Assembly: GCF_003073135.1 (NCBI RefSeq)
Contig: NZ_PGDQ01000003.1
Span: 393,855 to 457,854 of the forward strand
From: Euzebya rosea
GTDB taxonomy: Bacteria > Actinomycetota > Nitriliruptoria > Euzebyales > Euzebyaceae
Direction: 5' to 3'
Length of the DNA: 64,000 bases
Part shown: positions 43,329 to 54,419 of the stretch, piece after piece
Position numbering within the stretch: position 1 is the first letter of the stretch
How the letters are laid out: every line of letters starts with the position of its first letter
Notes under the pieces: model-generated
What the model saw: the letters and a program-made list of their open reading frames with translations, nothing else
Databases searched by the model: none
What the model was told of the DNA's origin: nothing
Program-made: the position numbers and the translations under genes

Positions 43329-44596
43329 CAGTGCACCTCCAGCGACAGCTGGGCATTGCGCGCCGGCACCGTGCCGACGGCCTTCCGCCAGGCCGAGAAC
43401 GACGTGACCGGACCGCCGGCGGGACTGAGCAACCACGGCCACGGATGTGTGGCCACGACGTCCAGCCGGGCGGCGCGGGGACCGAAGCCGGGGACGGGGG
43501 CGTGCGTCACGGCGAGCCGACGGCCGGCCAGCAGCACCCTCGGGTCGCCTCGCCACACCTCGATGGGCCGCCGTCGCGCCAGGTCGGCCAGGGTCTCGAC
43601 GAGGAACACCACCCGCGGTCGGGCCAGCTGCAGCGACGCGAGCAACGGCGCGTCGAACACGAACACGGCAGGAAGGTCGGGCCATGCCGCGAGGGCAGGG
43701 TCGGCGTCGCCGAGGGACTCCCCGGTCAGCCACACCGCCTCGGGCTCGCCGGTCACCTCGGCGCTCGGCGGACCCGCGTCGTCGGGGCCGCCACGCAGGC
43801 GAGGGTCGGCCTGCGCCAGCCACGGGCTCTCCTGCGGACCGTCCGGCCACGACTCGATCGGGCAACGATCGACCAGCGGACAGGTGTCGCACAGCCCCGG
43901 TGCCCGCTTCTCCACCTGCCAGCGCGAGAAGCCGTACCGCTTCCGGCTGCCCGTTCCCACGGTCCACTGCCAGCCGAGCCGGTTGGCGGCCCGCGACCCG
44001 TCGAGCAGGTGGCGGAAGAACCGGTCCTCTCCGTCCTGCCATCGGGCGTGGTGGCGGACCGTCCAGTCCGACGCCAGCCACATGCGGGTCTGGTTGGGCA
44101 GCCAGCCCTCCTCCAACCATCCGACCGTCAGCGCCATGCAGGCCATGTCGCCGTCCCACGCCCGTTCGGCGCCGGCCGGGTCGACGGGTGGCGGCTGGGC
44201 CCGCAACGACCGGCCGGTGGCTCGGCCCATCCGGGCGTGGAGGTGGCGGGCGTACTCCTGCCACAGCAGCTCGTCGTGGAACTTCCGCACGTCACGGGTC
44301 GGGCCGCCCTCGACGTGGTCCCACACCCGTCGCAGCGGGAGGAGGCCGTGGCGGATCCAGGGCGACAGGCCCGACGCGCCCTGGCGGCTGACGGGCCAGA
44401 CCTCGTTGCGGGTCGACGCATAGCCACGGACGTCCCACCCGGCGAGCGCCGCATCGGCTGCCGACTGCCCGCCGCGGATGCTCGGGTGGCGTGCAACGGG
44501 CGACGGGCCGATCAGGTCCGCCAGATGGGTGTCGACCCACACGTCGACCTCGTCGAGGGACGGAACCGGAAGCGGCGTCGGGGGTGATGGCGGCAC
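43328..44596 (-). CDS. Photolyase-like flavoprotein with circularly permuted domain order and four cysteines
   Basis: A 422-residue protein. Residues ~20-232 match the photolyase FAD domain: SGLSPWIRHGLLPLR near 76, FHDELLWQEYARHL near 106, WDGDMACMAL near 147, LPNQTRMWLASDW near 166 and NRLGWQWTVGTGS near 205. Residues ~287-410 then match the alpha/beta antenna domain that normally comes first: AVWLTGESLGDADPALAAW, VFVFDAPLL, FLVETLADL and a closing WPWLLSPAG...VTSFSAWRKAV. Cysteines 153, 236, 239 and 245 recall FeS-photolyase ligands, and DMAC is shared with the downstream gene. GTG 44596 has GAGG 5 bases upstream; earlier in-frame starts exist. Overlaps the next gene by one base. Confidence 0.8.
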   Translation of the reverse strand: MPPSPPTPLPVPSLDEVDVWVDTHLADLIGPSPVARHPSIRGGQSAADAALAGWDVRGYASTRNEVWPVSRQGASGLSPWIRHGLLPLRRVWDHVEGGPTRDVRKFHDELLWQEYARHLHARMGRATGRSLRAQPPPVDPAGAERAWDGDMACMALTVGWLEEGWLPNQTRMWLASDWTVRHHARWQDGEDRFFRHLLDGSRAANRLGWQWTVGTGSRKRYGFSRWQVEKRAPGLCDTCPLVDRCPIESWPDGPQESPWLAQADPRLRGGPDDAGPPSAEVTGEPEAVWLTGESLGDADPALAAWPDLPAVFVFDAPLLASLQLARPRVVFLVETLADLARRRPIEVWRGDPRVLLAGRRLAVTHAPVPGFGPRAARLDVVATHPWPWLLSPAGGPVTSFSAWRKAVGTVPARNAQLSLEVH

Positions 44597-44672
44597 GGAG
44601 ACCTCAGGCTTCCCCGGTCGCGTCCGGCCGAACCGAACCACCCCCCCGATCGCCTGCCGTCCGGCCGGGGTG

Positions 44673-46163
44673 TCACCGCCCGAAGGGACCCTTCTCCCAC
44701 GGCCCGGTGATGGCGTAGGTGGTGGCGTTGCCCTGGATGTTGACGAAGAACCACTTCCCGTCGGGGCTCCAGCATGCACCGGCGAACTCCGAGGCGAACT
44801 GGTGGGCGAAGGAGAAGATCCGGCCGTCCGCGGTCACGCCGTGGACGCGCTGCCGACGGGCGAGGGTCTCGTTGTACGTCGCCTCGCCCGGGATGCCGTT
44901 GGTCGACCCCGGCAGTCCCTCACCGGCCAGCGAGAGGGGCGCGCCACCGCCGTCCTCGCAGACGGTGACGACCCCGCTGACCGGGTGGACGGTGATGTTG
45001 TCGGGGTGCCCGAGGACGTGGTTCCCGGGGGACTCGAAGACCAGCTCGAGCGTGCCGTGCTCGGGGTCGGCCACGTCGGGGTGGTAGGCCCAGACCTGAC
45101 CCTCGCCGGCGTCGCCCCCGGAGGTGCAGGCGAACCAGATCGTGACGTCGACGATGTCGCCGGCGACGTCCGTCGTCACCCCGGTCCACGCGCCCTCGCC
45201 GCGTGCGAACGTCGCGCCACCGGATGCGACACCCTCCTCGTACAGGTTCTTGCCGTGCCAGATCGACTCGTCGGGGTCGGGGTCGGTGATCGGGACCCAC
45301 TCGACCCCGAGCCTCGATCCGACGACCTGGCCGGTTCGGGTGTCGTAGCCGTCGGTGCCGACGACCTTCAGCATCAGCAGCTCGCCACCGGCGGCCAGGT
45401 TGCCGGGTTCGGTGGGGCGGAACCGATAGATGCCCGACGTCCCCGAGTCCTCGGTCTCGTACACGTCGCCCGAACGGGGGTCCACGGCGACGGCCTCGTG
45501 GTTGAAGCGGCCCATGGCGACGACCGGCACCGGGTCGACGGGCGCATCGGCTGCGGCGGGGACCTCGAAGACATAGCCGTGCGGCTTGCCGGTCGTGGCG
45601 GTCGTCTCCTCGCAGGCCAGCCACGACCCCCACGGCGTCGGACCGCCGCCGCACGGCCGGATGAGGCCGGTCACCGACGGGTGCGTCGACAGCTCGACGC
45701 CGTCGCCCTCGGGATCGAACACGATCGTGGTGGTGCCACCCAGCTGGGTGTCGTAGGCGTTGGCACCGAAGGGCGATCCGCCGGAGGTCTCGTGGTTGCG
45801 GACCAGGCGCAACGTGCCGTCGGGCATCCCGAAGCAGGCCATGCCGTCGTGGGCGCCGGGCACGGGGACGCCGTTGCTCATCGTGGTCCCCGCTGGTGAC
45901 AGCCGCGTGGCCGTGAACCCCTCGGGCAGGTACAGCTCCTCGCCCAGGTTGGACGGCTGGAGGGGGCCGTATCCCCCGTTGTCGGACAGCTGCAGGGCCT
46001 CGTCGAGGTGGAGGCCGAGGGGACCGACGGTCACGGGGCCGGTCTGGGCATGGGCGGCGTTGGCGGCAAGCGCGGACAGCGGGCCGGCAGCGGCAGCCCC
46101 GGCGATGAAGTAGGCGCTGCGCTGCAGGAACGAACGGCGGTCGGTGGGCATGGCGAAGGGCAC
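44673..46163 (-). CDS. PhoX-like (DUF839) alkaline phosphatase, Tat-exported
   Basis: A 496-residue exported protein. Start GTG 46163 (AGGAG 6 bases upstream) gives VPFAMPTDRRSFLQRSAYF, a twin-arginine signal (RRSFLQ), followed by a hydrophobic AGAAAAG region and AHAQ cleavage site. The mature part shows PhoX blocks: AHDGMACF, LVRNHETSGG, WGSWLACEETTATTGK, GRFNHEAVAVDP, YETEDSG, EEGVASGGATFARGEGAW, PDNITVHPVSG and a C-terminal FVNIQG. PhoX enzymes use a calcium-iron centre to release phosphate from phosphomonoesters outside the cell. Whether this member is catalytic phosphatase or a DUF839 relative is not certain. Confidence 0.88.
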   Translation of the reverse strand: MPFAMPTDRRSFLQRSAYFIAGAAAAGPLSALAANAAHAQTGPVTVGPLGLHLDEALQLSDNGGYGPLQPSNLGEELYLPEGFTATRLSPAGTTMSNGVPVPGAHDGMACFGMPDGTLRLVRNHETSGGSPFGANAYDTQLGGTTTIVFDPEGDGVELSTHPSVTGLIRPCGGGPTPWGSWLACEETTATTGKPHGYVFEVPAAADAPVDPVPVVAMGRFNHEAVAVDPRSGDVYETEDSGTSGIYRFRPTEPGNLAAGGELLMLKVVGTDGYDTRTGQVVGSRLGVEWVPITDPDPDESIWHGKNLYEEGVASGGATFARGEGAWTGVTTDVAGDIVDVTIWFACTSGGDAGEGQVWAYHPDVADPEHGTLELVFESPGNHVLGHPDNITVHPVSGVVTVCEDGGGAPLSLAGEGLPGSTNGIPGEATYNETLARRQRVHGVTADGRIFSFAHQFASEFAGACWSPDGKWFFVNIQGNATTYAITGPWEKGPFGR

Positions 46164-46349
46164 TGGTGTCTCCTGGCGCTCCGCGTCGGCGGCTGTTGGG
46201 AGGGGGAGCGGGGCGCTACTCGAGGAGTTCGATCCCGACGGTTCGAGGACCTTCCGCACGGGGGTGAACGTCCCGTGAAGGTCCGGTGACCGGGCCGACG
46301 GCCGGACAAGTCCCGATCGGGACGAGCGGGCGCTACCATTCGGCGTGCG

Positions 46350-46555
46350 CTGCCACGGTCGCGCGGGAGAGTTCGGTCGGGCACCCATCCCGACCGGCGC
46401 CGAAGGAGCAACCGCCCCGGAAACTCTCAGGCACCCGGACCGCCCGATCAGGCGCACGCTGAAGAGCTCGGCCCATCGCGGTCGGCGCCGAAGGGGAAAG
46501 CCGTCCGCATCCGGCCGGTGAAGCTCTCAGGCCACGAACAGCGGGGGTCACCCCT
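46350..46555 (+). ncRNA. Tandem glycine riboswitch (two aptamers)
   Basis: Two consecutive aptamers with the gcvT-type conserved blocks. Aptamer 1 (about 46352-46435) has GCGGGAGAG, GGCGCCGAAGGAGCAA and GGAAACTCTCAGGCACC. Aptamer 2 (about 46455-46540) has CTGAAGAGCTCGG, GGCGCCGAAGGGGAAA and GTGAAGCTCTCAGGCC. It ends about 55 bases before the gcvP start, in the same direction. Glycine binding would turn on glycine cleavage, as established for this RNA class. Confidence 0.95.
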
Positions 46556-46606
46556 TCGTCACCGCACCGGGACGAGGGCGCTGACTCGACCATCGCTGGA
46601 GCTCAC

Positions 46607-49429
<2,823 letters not shown>

Positions 49430-49457
49430 TGCTCGGACGCTCCATTCAGAGTCGATC

Positions 49458-49922
49458 GTGACCGAAACCGCGATGGCCCTCCGCGGGGCGATCGTCGCGG
49501 ACTTACCGCTGATCGCCCGGTTCGAGCGTCGCTACATGGACGACGTCGAACCCGAGTCGGTGCAGGGCTGGCTCAACGCCATCGACCGCAACCTCGCGAT
49601 GTGGATCGACAACCTGAACCGCACCGTGGTCGCCCAGGTCGACGACGTCGCGGTGGGCTACGCCATGTGGACGCCGTCGGGTGCGCGAGCCGTCCTCGTC
49701 TCGATCAACGTCGACCCGACGCGACGCCGGACCGGGGTCGGCAAAGGGCTGCTGGCCCGGACGCTGGGCGACGCACGCGCTGCCGGCGCGACCGACATGG
49801 ACCTCGGGGTGCGGCCACACAACCCCGCTCGCCACCTCTATCAGCAGGCAGGGTTCCACCAAGTGGCCGACGGTTCGGACGGCTACGAGCGCTGGACGCT
49901 GTCGCTGGCCGGCGGGGAGTGA
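49458..49922 (+). CDS. GNAT family N-acetyltransferase
   Basis: A ~154-residue acetyltransferase. The acetyl-CoA loop is seen as RRTGVGKGLLARTLGDARAAGA (pattern R-x-x-G-x-G/A near residue 91), preceded by strand VLVSINVDPT and followed by MDLGVRPHNPARHLYQQAGF, a typical motif B. Substrate is unknown. GTG 49458 and ATG 49473 are both possible starts; the frame also runs back into gcvP. Starts 28 bases after gcvP and could be read through from it. Confidence 0.85.
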   Translation: MTETAMALRGAIVADLPLIARFERRYMDDVEPESVQGWLNAIDRNLAMWIDNLNRTVVAQVDDVAVGYAMWTPSGARAVLVSINVDPTRRRTGVGKGLLARTLGDARAAGATDMDLGVRPHNPARHLYQQAGFHQVADGSDGYERWTLSLAGGE

Positions 49923-49932
49923 CGGGTCCCCC

Positions 49933-49981
49933 GGGAATGAGGCGGGGCTCCTCCGGAGAGGCAACGCCGTCGGTCATTCCC
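49933..49981. terminator. Hairpin between convergent genes
   Basis: Outer arms GGGAATGA (49933-49940) and TCATTCCC (49974-49981) with inner GGCG/CGCC and CTC/GAG pairing. It lies between the GNAT gene stop and the convergent Uma2 gene stop and covers the latter's TGA. Confidence 0.5.
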
Positions 49982-50570
49982 CTCTGACGAACGAGAACAG
50001 GTCGCCGAGGGGCACGTCCACCCCGGCACCGATCAGGACCTCGGGCGAACCCACCCGCTGAACGGACTGGTACACGCCGTCCACCGGGTCGCGGTGCACC
50101 ACCACCTGCTCGGCGATCACATCGACCACCCAGTAGTCGGCCACGCCGGCTTCGGCGTAGATAGCCGCCTTGACCAGCAGGTCACGACGCAGCGAGGAGT
50201 CGGCGACCTCGACCATCAGCGCCGCCTCGTGGGGAGACCGCCTGGAGGCGGGGCGGCGGTGCCAACCGGCTGGGGCCACGACCAGATCGGGTTCGGGTTC
50301 GGAGTCGATCGCCGCCGACCATGGGCTCTGGACCCGCACATGGAGCCCTTCGGCGACCCGGCGTGCGACCCACATCGTCAACCACTCCACGACGAGGTGG
50401 TGTGGTGGGTTGGTTGGCGACATCTCGACGATCACACCCCGGAGCAGCTCGACCCTGTCGTCCTCCTGCAGCAGGCCGGCGTCGAGCATCCCGTAGTAGT
50501 CGTCGACAGTCAGCCGTCGTAGGTGCGGCGCCAGCTCGGCGTAGATCTCCGCAGTGGACATGGACGGCAT
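49974..50570 (-). CDS. Uma2 family (DUF820) putative restriction-like endonuclease
   Basis: A 198-residue protein with the Uma2 layout: RLTVDDYYGMLDAGLLQEDDRVELLRGVIVEM at the N-terminus (seen in blocks), HHLVVEWL, then the PD-(D/E)xK-like core with Asp in SEPEPDLVV near residue 94, Glu in MVEVADSS near 121 and Lys in LLVKAAIYAEAGVADYWVVD. Members are abundant in cyanobacteria and actinobacteria; the cellular role is not established and some may be remnants of mobile elements. GGAGG 7 bases upstream supports ATG 50570. Confidence 0.92.
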   Translation of the reverse strand: MPSMSTAEIYAELAPHLRRLTVDDYYGMLDAGLLQEDDRVELLRGVIVEMSPTNPPHHLVVEWLTMWVARRVAEGLHVRVQSPWSAAIDSEPEPDLVVAPAGWHRRPASRRSPHEAALMVEVADSSLRRDLLVKAAIYAEAGVADYWVVDVIAEQVVVHRDPVDGVYQSVQRVGSPEVLIGAGVDVPLGDLFSFVRGE

Positions 50571-50637
50571 GGTCGGACCTCCTCGGCGAACCCGGCAAGG
50601 GGTGGGCTGTGGACGAGTGTCGCACGCCCGACCTGAC

Positions 50638-50856
50638 TCAGACCGCCTCGACCAAGCCGGTACCGACCATGACGCGGGTGACCCGGTCGGTCAGGCTGAT
50701 CGTGCCGTCGTGGGTCATCAGCACCGCGCGCTGGCCCACGGCGACCCGCGCCACGTCGTTGATGTCGGTCCGGGCCTGCAGCACGCCGTCGAGGGCACGG
50801 GTCAGCAGGTTGCCGTGCCACTCGTAGACCGCGCCGCTGGCGGTACCGAAGACCAT
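50638..50856 (-). CDS. Small hypothetical protein
   Basis: A 72-residue soluble protein starting MVFGTASGAVYEW. The start is chosen because GGAGG lies 5 bases before this ATG; GTG 50877 is possible. Codon use matches neighbouring genes and the sequence looks like a compact beta/alpha fold with alternating hydrophobic strands (AVLMTHDGTISLTD). No family is recognised. It lies between the Uma2 gene and a thioesterase on the same strand, spaced 67 and 44 bases. Confidence 0.55.
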   Translation of the reverse strand: MVFGTASGAVYEWHGNLLTRALDGVLQARTDINDVARVAVGQRAVLMTHDGTISLTDRVTRVMVGTGLVEAV

Positions 50857-50900
50857 CATCTCCTCCACCATCGGCACGAACGCCCGCTCGCTTGAGCCGG

Positions 50901-51314
50901 TCAGACCAGGGCGAGGGTCACCTGGGCGTTCACGGCGGGTCGCGGGTCGCCGTCGGCGGTCAGCAGCACCTGCACGAACGCCATCGACCGGCCAAGGCGC
51001 AGGACCCGGGTGGTCGCCAGCACGTCAGCGTCGCTGATCGGGCGCATCATCTGCGTCGACAGGTCAACGGTGGTGCAGGCGCGGATGTCACCGGCGACCG
51101 CCCACATGCCGAACACCGACGCCGTGTCGGCCAGCGCCATGAACGCCTGGCCACACACGATGCCACCGGCCCGGCACAGCTTCGGGTCGAACGGCATCCG
51201 CATGACGACCCCTTCCTCGGTGATGGCGTCGAAGCGCAGGTCCAGCTCGCACACCCACTTGCTGAAGCCGTCGGCAAGCAGCGTCTCGGCACGGTCCATG
51301 GTCAGCGTCGGCAT
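50901..51314 (-). CDS. PaaI-like hotdog-fold thioesterase
   Basis: A 137-residue single hotdog domain. Motifs of the PaaI/YdiI group are present: RAGGIVCGQAFMALADTASVFGMWA near residue 48 (helix with the catalytic Asp or Gly region) and the strands CTTVDLSTQMMRPI and ATTRVLRLGRSMAFVQVLL. Probably hydrolyses an acyl-CoA; the acyl group is unknown. Same strand as the small gene downstream. Confidence 0.88.
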   Translation of the reverse strand: MPTLTMDRAETLLADGFSKWVCELDLRFDAITEEGVVMRMPFDPKLCRAGGIVCGQAFMALADTASVFGMWAVAGDIRACTTVDLSTQMMRPISDADVLATTRVLRLGRSMAFVQVLLTADGDPRPAVNAQVTLALV

Positions 51315-51402
51315 GGGCGCAGGCTAGCCATCGACCGGGCGAGAGTGGGTAGGCTGCCCGCCGGTCAGGAATCCGTCCGTACCGCAGGGGCCACGGATGT
51401 GG

Positions 51403-52527
51403 TCAGGCGGGTTCGCCCACTGGGACGGTGGTCCCGTCCTCCTGTGCGCCGTCCGAGTCGTCGCGCCACGCCCGGAACGCCGCGACCACCGCAGCGGACA
51501 GGGGCACGAACAGCAGCGCACCCACCACGCCGGCGACAAGCCCGCCGCACGTCAGGGCGATCAGGACCGCAGCCGGATGCAGCGGCAGCCGCGAGCCCAT
51601 GACCCACGGCTGCAGGACGTTGCCGTCGACCTGCTGGATCACGGTGTAGAGCACCCCCACGGTGATCGCGAGCCCGGTGCCGCCCGACGCGAACGCGGTG
51701 GCGACCGCCAGCCCGCCGACCACGAAGGCCCCGATCGTCGGGATGTAGGCGGCGAAGAGGGTCAGCACGACCAGCGCCTCGGCCAGGGGCACCCCCAGCG
51801 CGAACAGCCCGATGGCGCTCAGGGTTGCGTCCGCCACGGCGACGACCGTCAGGCCACGGACGTACTGCGCGATCGTGCCGTAGGCGGCATGCCCCATGCG
51901 GTCGACGCGGGCCTGCCGGGCACGGGAGAACAGGCCGAGGAACCAGGACCACATCGAGCGGCCGTCGCGCAGCAGGAAGAACGACAGCACCACCGCCAGC
52001 GCCGCGCCGGTCAGCACCTCGGCGAGCACGCGGAGTCCCGACACCGCGGGGCTGGTCCCGCTGTCCTCGCCACCACCGGCCATCGAGGAGAACATCTCCT
52101 CGATCCCACCGTTGCGGGGGATCGGCAGCCCCGGGAACTGGCTGCGCAGCCGTTCCAGCGCCTGGCGCAGCTGGTCGGCCAGCTCGGGGACCTGGTCCAC
52201 GAACCGCCACCCAACCAGCGCGAAGACCCCCAGCAGGACGAGGATCCACGTGACGGTCAGCCCGAGCGCCGAGACCGTGCGCGAGACCCCACGGTCCTCC
52301 AGCCGTTCGACCAGCGGTTCGATGGTGGCCGCGATCAGCAGGGCGAGGATGCACGCCACGACGACCAGCGCGACCCTGCTGACCAGCCAGCCGACGGCGG
52401 CGAACGCCAGCAGGATGCCGAGGAGGTGCCACGCGCTGCGTCCGATCGACGCGAGGGTCGGGCTCGAGTCGCTCGAGTCCCCTCGCGGTGCGACGGACGG
52501 GTCCGTGGTGGGTGACGTGGTGGACAC
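51403..52527 (-). CDS. AI-2E family transporter (PerM/YdiK-like)
   Basis: A 374-residue membrane protein with about eight helices: a pair near 32-75, one near 88-110, then after a ~70-residue extracytoplasmic segment rich in Gly and Ser (residues ~115-165) five more from 170 to 350. Conserved family sequence DGNVLQPWVMGSRLPLHPAAVLIAL and AYIPTIGAFV are clear. Members include autoinducer-2 exporters and Na/H antiporters, so the substrate cannot be assigned. The start is GTG 52527. The acidic C-terminal tail is cytoplasmic. Confidence 0.93.
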   Translation of the reverse strand: MSTTSPTTDPSVAPRGDSSDSSPTLASIGRSAWHLLGILLAFAAVGWLVSRVALVVVACILALLIAATIEPLVERLEDRGVSRTVSALGLTVTWILVLLGVFALVGWRFVDQVPELADQLRQALERLRSQFPGLPIPRNGGIEEMFSSMAGGGEDSGTSPAVSGLRVLAEVLTGAALAVVLSFFLLRDGRSMWSWFLGLFSRARQARVDRMGHAAYGTIAQYVRGLTVVAVADATLSAIGLFALGVPLAEALVVLTLFAAYIPTIGAFVVGGLAVATAFASGGTGLAITVGVLYTVIQQVDGNVLQPWVMGSRLPLHPAAVLIALTCGGLVAGVVGALLFVPLSAAVVAAFRAWRDDSDGAQEDGTTVPVGEPA

Positions 52528-52573
52528 GGCATGTGGGTACCCGGATACGGGCCCCGTGATGCACGGACCCCGG

Positions 52574-53104
52574 TCACCCGCCCCGGAGGTCCTCCAGCGC
52601 CCGCTGGTACACGGCCCGATCGTGCTCCCCGTGACAGCACATCACCACGCGCGACGGTTCGCGTGCGGCGTCGACGTGTGCGGTCAGGACCGCCATGGCG
52701 ATCCGGCTGGCCTCCTCCACCGGGTAGCCGTACACCCCCGTCGAGATCGACGGGAACGCGATGGACCGGCAGCCCTCGTCGCCCGCCACCGCCAGGCTCC
52801 GCTCGTAGCAGGACCGCAGCAGCGCAGGCGCGTCCTCGCCGGCGTCGGCGTACACGGGGCCGACGGTGTGGACGACGAGGCGGGCGGGCAGGTCACCCGC
52901 CGTGGTCGCGATGGCCTCGCCGGTGGGCAGCCGTGCACCGTCGGGCACGACGCGGCGACAGTCCTCGAGGATGCGTGGGCCGCCGGCTCGATGGATCGCA
53001 CCGTCCACGCCGCCGCCGCCGCGCAGCCGCTGGTTGGCGGCGTTGACGATCGCGTCGACCCGAAGCGTGGTGATGTCGGCGTCGATGACCTCGATGGATC
53101 CCAT
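52574..53104 (-). CDS. Macro domain protein, O-acetyl-ADP-ribose deacetylase-like
   Basis: A 176-residue single macro domain. Signature sequence is VDAIVNAANQRLRGGGGVDGAIHRAGG at residues ~17-43 (in blocks NAAN and GGGGVDGAIH, containing the catalytic Asn and Asp), VVHTVGPVY near 79, and the phosphate-binding loop SISTGVYGYP near 120. Known members (YmdB) remove acetyl or ADP-ribose from ADP-ribosylated targets. The open frame extends far upstream, but the domain begins at ATG 53104. Downstream of the alpha/beta hydrolase with a 59-base gap. Confidence 0.94.
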   Translation of the reverse strand: MGSIEVIDADITTLRVDAIVNAANQRLRGGGGVDGAIHRAGGPRILEDCRRVVPDGARLPTGEAIATTAGDLPARLVVHTVGPVYADAGEDAPALLRSCYERSLAVAGDEGCRSIAFPSISTGVYGYPVEEASRIAMAVLTAHVDAAREPSRVVMCCHGEHDRAVYQRALEDLRGG

Positions 53105-53163
53105 CGCCCGCAGCGTACGCTCGCCGCTGGGCCCCTGCCCGCCGACAGGCACGGGGCCGTCGG

Positions 53164-54234
53164 TCAGCAGCCCCGGCTGATGGTCGGACGGATCACGGGG
53201 TTGCTCAACGTCGTGGCGTTGCAGATGGGCTCGCCGTCCACCAGCAGGGTGCGAAGCCGGTCGAAGCCCGCCCGCATGACCACGTGGGTCGTGGAGGTCT
53301 CCGAGGCATGGCCGGCCAGCGGCGACCCCTGGACGGCGTAGCCGCTGAGCGTGGTGCCCGACTCGGCCCCGCCGTTGTCGACCCTGATGTCGAAGGTGGT
53401 GGGCACGCCGGCCTCGGTGAGCAGGGCGTGGAGCTCTGCGGCCTGGTCGAAGGGGACCAGCCCGTCCTCGACGCCGTGGACCATGTACACGCCCTTCACC
53501 CCCGAGGCAGCGATGTCGTCGACCCGGTTGACCACGGCTCGGTCGGCGTAGACCTCCGGAACCTCCTCGAACGTGCCGCCCATCTCCGCCTCGATGTCGG
53601 CCTGGGCGTAACGGGCGAAGGTGTTGACGGCGGCCAGCGCGCGGGCGCCCTGGTAGGTCTCGATCACGTTGGCCGCCCCCTCGAGGTCGAACCACCAGTC
53701 GAACAGCGGAGTGGTCCCGTCCAGGCGGGTCGGCTGGGCAGCCAACGCGAGGCCGCTGGAGTTGCCACCCATCGACACGCCGAATATGACGATCGTCTCG
53801 AACCCACCGCAACGGCCCTCGAGGTCGCGGGCGGCGGCGATCATGTCGGCCGCACCCTCTGCGACCTGCCATCCACGGATGGCGCCGTCCTCACCCACGT
53901 GGGTGCCGCGGTAGTCCATGGCGACGGCCGCCGCACCCAGCTCGGTGGCCGCCCACCGGGAGTGCTCGACCCAGGACGCCGACGCGTGGCTGTAGCCGTG
54001 GGCGAAGACGACGAGGGCCCGCGGGTCCTGCTGGGGGAACGCCACGACACCCGTGGCCGTGTCGCCGTCCACATCGACGGTGTAGTCCCTCGTCGCGTCC
54101 GCTGTGTCCGTGCAGGGGTTCTCGTCGATCGGATCGGCGCCGGCGGGCAACGCCACCGGGGACAGCGCGAGCAGGGCCAGCGCCAGGGCCAGCGAAAGGA
54201 GCGCACGGAACGGCTGGTGGAGGAATCGGCTCAT
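53164..54234 (-). CDS. Secreted alpha/beta-hydrolase (esterase/lipase-like)
   Basis: A 356-residue exported enzyme. The signal peptide spans residues 1-34 and ends GADP. The hydrolase core has VVFAHGYSHASASW near residue 76 (oxyanion region), the nucleophile elbow GVSMGGNSSG near 152, an acidic candidate in VHGVEDGLVP near 258 (Asp) and a His in STTHVVMR near 325. Two cysteine pairs may form disulfides. The substrate is unknown; the arrangement resembles secreted actinobacterial lipase/esterase proteins. Confidence 0.87.
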   Translation of the reverse strand: MSRFLHQPFRALLSLALALALLALSPVALPAGADPIDENPCTDTADATRDYTVDVDGDTATGVVAFPQQDPRALVVFAHGYSHASASWVEHSRWAATELGAAAVAMDYRGTHVGEDGAIRGWQVAEGAADMIAAARDLEGRCGGFETIVIFGVSMGGNSSGLALAAQPTRLDGTTPLFDWWFDLEGAANVIETYQGARALAAVNTFARYAQADIEAEMGGTFEEVPEVYADRAVVNRVDDIAASGVKGVYMVHGVEDGLVPFDQAAELHALLTEAGVPTTFDIRVDNGGAESGTTLSGYAVQGSPLAGHASETSTTHVVMRAGFDRLRTLLVDGEPICNATTLSNPVIRPTISRGC

Positions 54235-54419
54235 CGCTCCGTCAGTTCGACGTCACGCCCCGTTCTCCTGCCCGACCTGCGGACGAGCGAGGTTCGTCGT
54301 CGCGGATGCCGTTGGACCCGGGCTGCCGCGCAGACAACGGAGGTGCCGGTATCCTGCGAGCGGGACGGGGCCCGGGATCCACGCGGGGTTCCGGTACCGG
54401 AGCTCGACGGAGGTACGAC

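Noticed and set aside
44597..44779. Longer N-terminus for the permuted photolyase (start at ATG 44779)
   Set aside because: It would overlap the 3' end of the PhoX gene by over 100 bases, and the added residues are low-complexity Pro/Arg/Ser; GTG 44596 has a good ribosome site.
49974..50570. Mobile-element origin of the Uma2 gene
   Set aside because: Uma2 genes can travel, but there are no terminal repeats, transposase or compositional change around it here.
53105..53872. Extended macro-domain protein reaching upstream to 53872
   Set aside because: The extension is antisense-like reading through the hydrolase gene in another frame; the conserved domain begins exactly at the internal ATG 53104.
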